The notes under the pieces are model-generated. The model was given only the letters and a program-made list of their open reading frames with translations, searched no databases and was not told the DNA's origin. From Acidimicrobiaceae bacterium (GTDB lineage: Bacteria > Actinomycetota > Acidimicrobiia > Acidimicrobiales > RAAP-2), in assembly GCA_003135595.1 (NCBI GenBank), contig PLCI01000167.1:1080-9832 (forward strand): a stretch of DNA of 8,753 nt. Direction: 5' to 3'. Positions 7,225 to 8,753 of the stretch are shown here, piece after piece. The number at the start of each line of letters is the position of its first letter. Position 1 is the stretch's first letter. Both the position numbers and the translations under genes were made by a program.

Positions 7225-7851
7225 CTACGACTCGTCGGCAGGAGCCTCCGCGACGACGACGTCCTCGGCGGCCTCGGCCTTGACGGTCGGGGCCACGCGT
7301 GCTGCGTGCGTGCCGATGACGGTGGTCTGCGGGTCCTGGGTCGCCTCGACGCCCTCGGGGAGCTCGAGGTCGCTGATCCGGATCGCACCGCCGACCTGCA
7401 GCTCGGAGATGTCGACGGTGATCGAGTTCGGGATCTTGTCGGGCTGGGCCTTCACGTGGATCGAGAACAGCTGCTGGTCGACCTCCCAGTCGTGGTGGCG
7501 GACCTCGACGGCGTCGCCGATGACCTGGAGCGGGACCTCCACCTCTACGCCCTGGGAGCGGTTCACCACCTGGAAGTCCACGTGGTGGACGGTGCCACGC
7601 ACCGGGTGACGCTGGATCTCCCGCGCCAGCACGAGGTAGTGCTTGGAGCCGGCGACGAGGTCGAGCAGCGTGTTCAGCCCCTGCTCGCCTGAGAGCGCCT
7701 GGCGAAACGCCTTGGCGTCCACAGAGACGGGCAGGGCCGTCACGCCGGGGCCGTAGACGACGCCGGGGATCTTGCCCTCGCTGCGGAGCCGACGCGTCTC
7801 GCTCGAGCCGATGGGGCGACCGAGCTCAGCGGTGAGAGTGATGTCGGGCAT
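7225..7851 (-). CDS. rplY: Large-subunit ribosomal protein bL25, CTC/TL5 type
   Basis: bL25 binds 5S rRNA in the central protuberance of the 50S subunit. The long form with an extra C-terminal domain is called CTC or TL5 (general stress protein Ctc in Bacillus). The 208-residue product has the N-terminal 5S-binding domain (about 1-95) with GKIPGVVYGPG (26-36) and HVDF (90-93). The C-terminal TL5-type beta domain (about 100-185) includes the segment PNSITVDISELQVG (141-154) and LPEGV (164-168). An Ala/Glu/Asp-rich acidic tail ends the protein, as is common in actinobacterial members. The ATG at 7851 has GAGGAG 6 bases upstream, and this is the only ATG start in the window. The stop TAG (7227-7225) is followed after 3 bases by the pth start. 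The rplY-pth pairing is widely conserved and links ribosome assembly with peptidyl-tRNA turnover. Confidence 0.97.
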   Translation of the reverse strand: MPDITLTAELGRPIGSSETRRLRSEGKIPGVVYGPGVTALPVSVDAKAFRQALSGEQGLNTLLDLVAGSKHYLVLAREIQRHPVRGTVHHVDFQVVNRSQGVEVEVPLQVIGDAVEVRHHDWEVDQQLFSIHVKAQPDKIPNSITVDISELQVGGAIRISDLELPEGVEATQDPQTTVIGTHAARVAPTVKAEAAEDVVVAEAPADES

Positions 7852-7857
7852 GTCGGT

Positions 7858-7863
7858 CTCCTC
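7858..7863 (-). promoter_or_regulatory. Ribosome binding site of rplY
   Basis: GAGGAG lies 6 bases upstream of the ATG at 7851, an ideal Shine-Dalgarno sequence and spacing. It fixes the rplY start. It is the strongest ribosome binding site in the window and sits inside one arm of the 10-base inverted repeat. Confidence 0.8.
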
Positions 7864-7929
7864 GAACGGTGCTGCGACGGCCCAGCGCCAAGCGCGGACC
7901 GACCGAGCACTCTACTGCGGTTCGAGGAG
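7858..7929 (-). promoter_or_regulatory. Inverted repeat between prs and rplY that can sequester the rplY ribosome binding site
   Basis: In the 89-base prs-rplY gap, the transcribed strand carries CTCCTCGAAC at 7929-7920 and its perfect reverse complement GTTCGAGGAG at 7867-7858, 52 bases apart. The downstream arm contains GAGGAG, the Shine-Dalgarno sequence of rplY. Inside this outer helix a further GUGCU (7910-7906) can pair with AGCAC (7873-7869), and a small GCGC-UUG-GCGC hairpin lies at 7895-7885. There is no run of U after the structure, so it does not look like an intrinsic terminator. The pairing is visible in the sequence. A role in limiting rplY translation is inference, although autogenous control through mRNA leaders is common for ribosomal proteins. 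Confidence 0.45.
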
Positions 7930-7940
7930 GCGCCTGCGGC

Positions 7941-8753
7941 TCAGGCGAGGTTCTCCCCACCGAAGATCTCCGACACCGACGTGCCCTCGAAGACCGCGTC
8001 GATCGCGTCGGCAAGCAACCTCGACACGGAGAGCACCTCAAGGCCGTCGAAATGGCGCTCGGGGGGCACGGGGAGCGTGTCGGTCACGATCACCCTGGTG
8101 ATCGGCGACGCCTTCAGCCGGTCGCTCGCGGGGTCCGAGAGGACCGCGTGGGTGGCGAGCGCCCAGATGTCCGAGGCACCCGCGTCGACCAGGAGGTCCG
8201 CGGCCGCGCAGATCGTCCCGGCGGTGTCGATCATGTCGTCGATGAGGATGCAGTGTCGACCCTCGACCTGGCCGACGACGTGGCGCGCCTCGACGGACTG
8301 CCCACCGTTTCGTGGCCTCGTCTTGTGGACCAGCGCGAGGTCCGCACCGAGTCGCTGGGAGTAGCGCTCCGCGACCTTCACGCGTCCCGCGTCGGGCGTC
8401 ACGACCACGATGTCGCTCGTCGCTTGGTCCCGGAGGAACGTCTCGAGCACCGGCGCCGCGGTGAGGTGATCGAACGGCACGTCGAAGAACCCCTGGATCT
8501 GCCCGGAGTGCAGGTCGACGGACATCACCCGGTCCGCACCGGCAGCCTGGAGCATGTCCGCGACGAGCTTCGCGGTGATCGGCTCACGGCCGGTCGACTT
8601 GCGGTCCTGTCGCGAGTAGCCGTAGTAGGGGCACACGGCGGTGATCTGCTTCGCCGAGGCGCGCTTGGCGGCGTCGATCATGATGAGCTGTTCCATGAGC
8701 GAGTCGTTCACCGGACCGCAGTGCGTCTGCAGGATGAAGACGTCGGCTCCTCG
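7941..8753 (-). CDS. prs: Ribose-phosphate pyrophosphokinase (PRPP synthetase), 5' end outside the window
   Basis: This cytosolic enzyme transfers pyrophosphate from ATP to ribose 5-phosphate, making PRPP for purine, pyrimidine, histidine, tryptophan and NAD synthesis. The window holds the last 270 residues; about 40-50 N-terminal residues are missing compared with the usual length of about 315. Visible family motifs, numbered from the fragment's first residue, are QTHCGPVND (9-17, the conserved QSHCAPVNE-type segment), YYGYSRQDRK (43-52, ATP-binding region), DLHSGQIQGFF (80-90), VTPDAGRVKVAERY (118-131, flexible catalytic loop region) and the PRPP/ribose-phosphate loop IDDMIDTAGTI (171-181). 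The frame runs open to the window edge and stops at TGA 7943-7941. It is the first visible gene of the run, and rplY follows after 89 bases. Nothing is broken. Identity is secure from the motifs; its promoter is not in view. Confidence 0.97.
   Translation of the reverse strand, partial: RGADVFILQTHCGPVNDSLMEQLIMIDAAKRASAKQITAVCPYYGYSRQDRKSTGREPITAKLVADMLQAAGADRVMSVDLHSGQIQGFFDVPFDHLTAAPVLETFLRDQATSDIVVVTPDAGRVKVAERYSQRLGADLALVHKTRPRNGGQSVEARHVVGQVEGRHCILIDDMIDTAGTICAAADLLVDAGASDIWALATHAVLSDPASDRLKASPITRVIVTDTLPVPPERHFDGLEVLSVSRLLADAIDAVFEGTSVSEIFGGENLA

Noticed and set aside
5956..7692. 578-codon open frame on the plus strand spanning the opposite strand of mfd, pth and rplY
   Set aside because: It crosses three genuine genes and two gene junctions. 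Its product has no coherent motifs and compositional shifts follow the genes underneath, so it is a high-GC shadow.
7858..7929. The prs-rplY inverted repeat as a transcription terminator
   Set aside because: The arms are 52 bases apart, no T-run follows on the transcribed strand, and the downstream arm is the ribosome binding site of the next gene; a translational role fits better.
1..8753. Search for a novel defence, mobile or biosynthetic system
   Set aside because: All space is taken by seven recognisable housekeeping genes in an order expected for actinobacteria. I see no transposase, integrase, repeat array, tRNA or unexplained gene.

Overview
This window is a compact, GC-rich stretch of chromosome in which every supportable gene lies on the minus strand. 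Read in the direction of transcription (from high to low coordinates), the order is prs (5' end cut off by the window edge), rplY/ctc, pth, mfd, a secreted parvulin/SurA-like protein, a two-domain mazG, and eno (3' end cut off). The high GC content, five GTG starts out of six visible starts, and the order prs-rplY-pth-mfd-(surA-like)-mazG-eno point to an actinobacterium. The SurA-like gene between mfd and mazG, and the methylase-MazG fusion, make me favour the Acidimicrobiia or a close relative; that placement is inference.

Layout: 8753-7941 PRPP synthetase; 7940-7852 a short intercistronic segment that can fold into a long-range hairpin covering the ribosome binding site of the next gene; 7851-7225 ribosomal protein bL25 (CTC type); 7221-6595 peptidyl-tRNA hydrolase; 6602-3165 transcription-repair coupling factor Mfd, overlapping pth by 8 bases; a 44-base gap; 3120-1960 the SurA-like exported protein; 1957-464 the MazG fusion protein; 461-1 the N-terminal third of enolase. 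The gaps rplY/pth, surA/mazG and mazG/eno are 3, 2 and 2 bases, so most of the run looks translationally coupled and co-transcribed. No stretch longer than about 90 bases lacks a gene. I see no tRNA, rRNA, mobile element, CRISPR array or clear intrinsic terminator.

Functionally this is a housekeeping cluster: PRPP supply for nucleotide synthesis, a 5S-rRNA-binding ribosomal protein, rescue of stalled peptidyl-tRNA, rescue of stalled RNA polymerase with recruitment of repair, an envelope folding factor, sanitation of nucleotide triphosphates, and glycolysis. I do not find an undescribed multi-gene system. The points worth a second look are the hairpin over the rplY ribosome binding site, a parvulin domain that appears to lack both conserved histidines but carries paired cysteines, an insertion and a degenerate second half in MazG, and a possible leaderless start for the SurA-like gene. 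The very long plus-strand open frames opposite mfd, pth and rplY are high-GC shadows.
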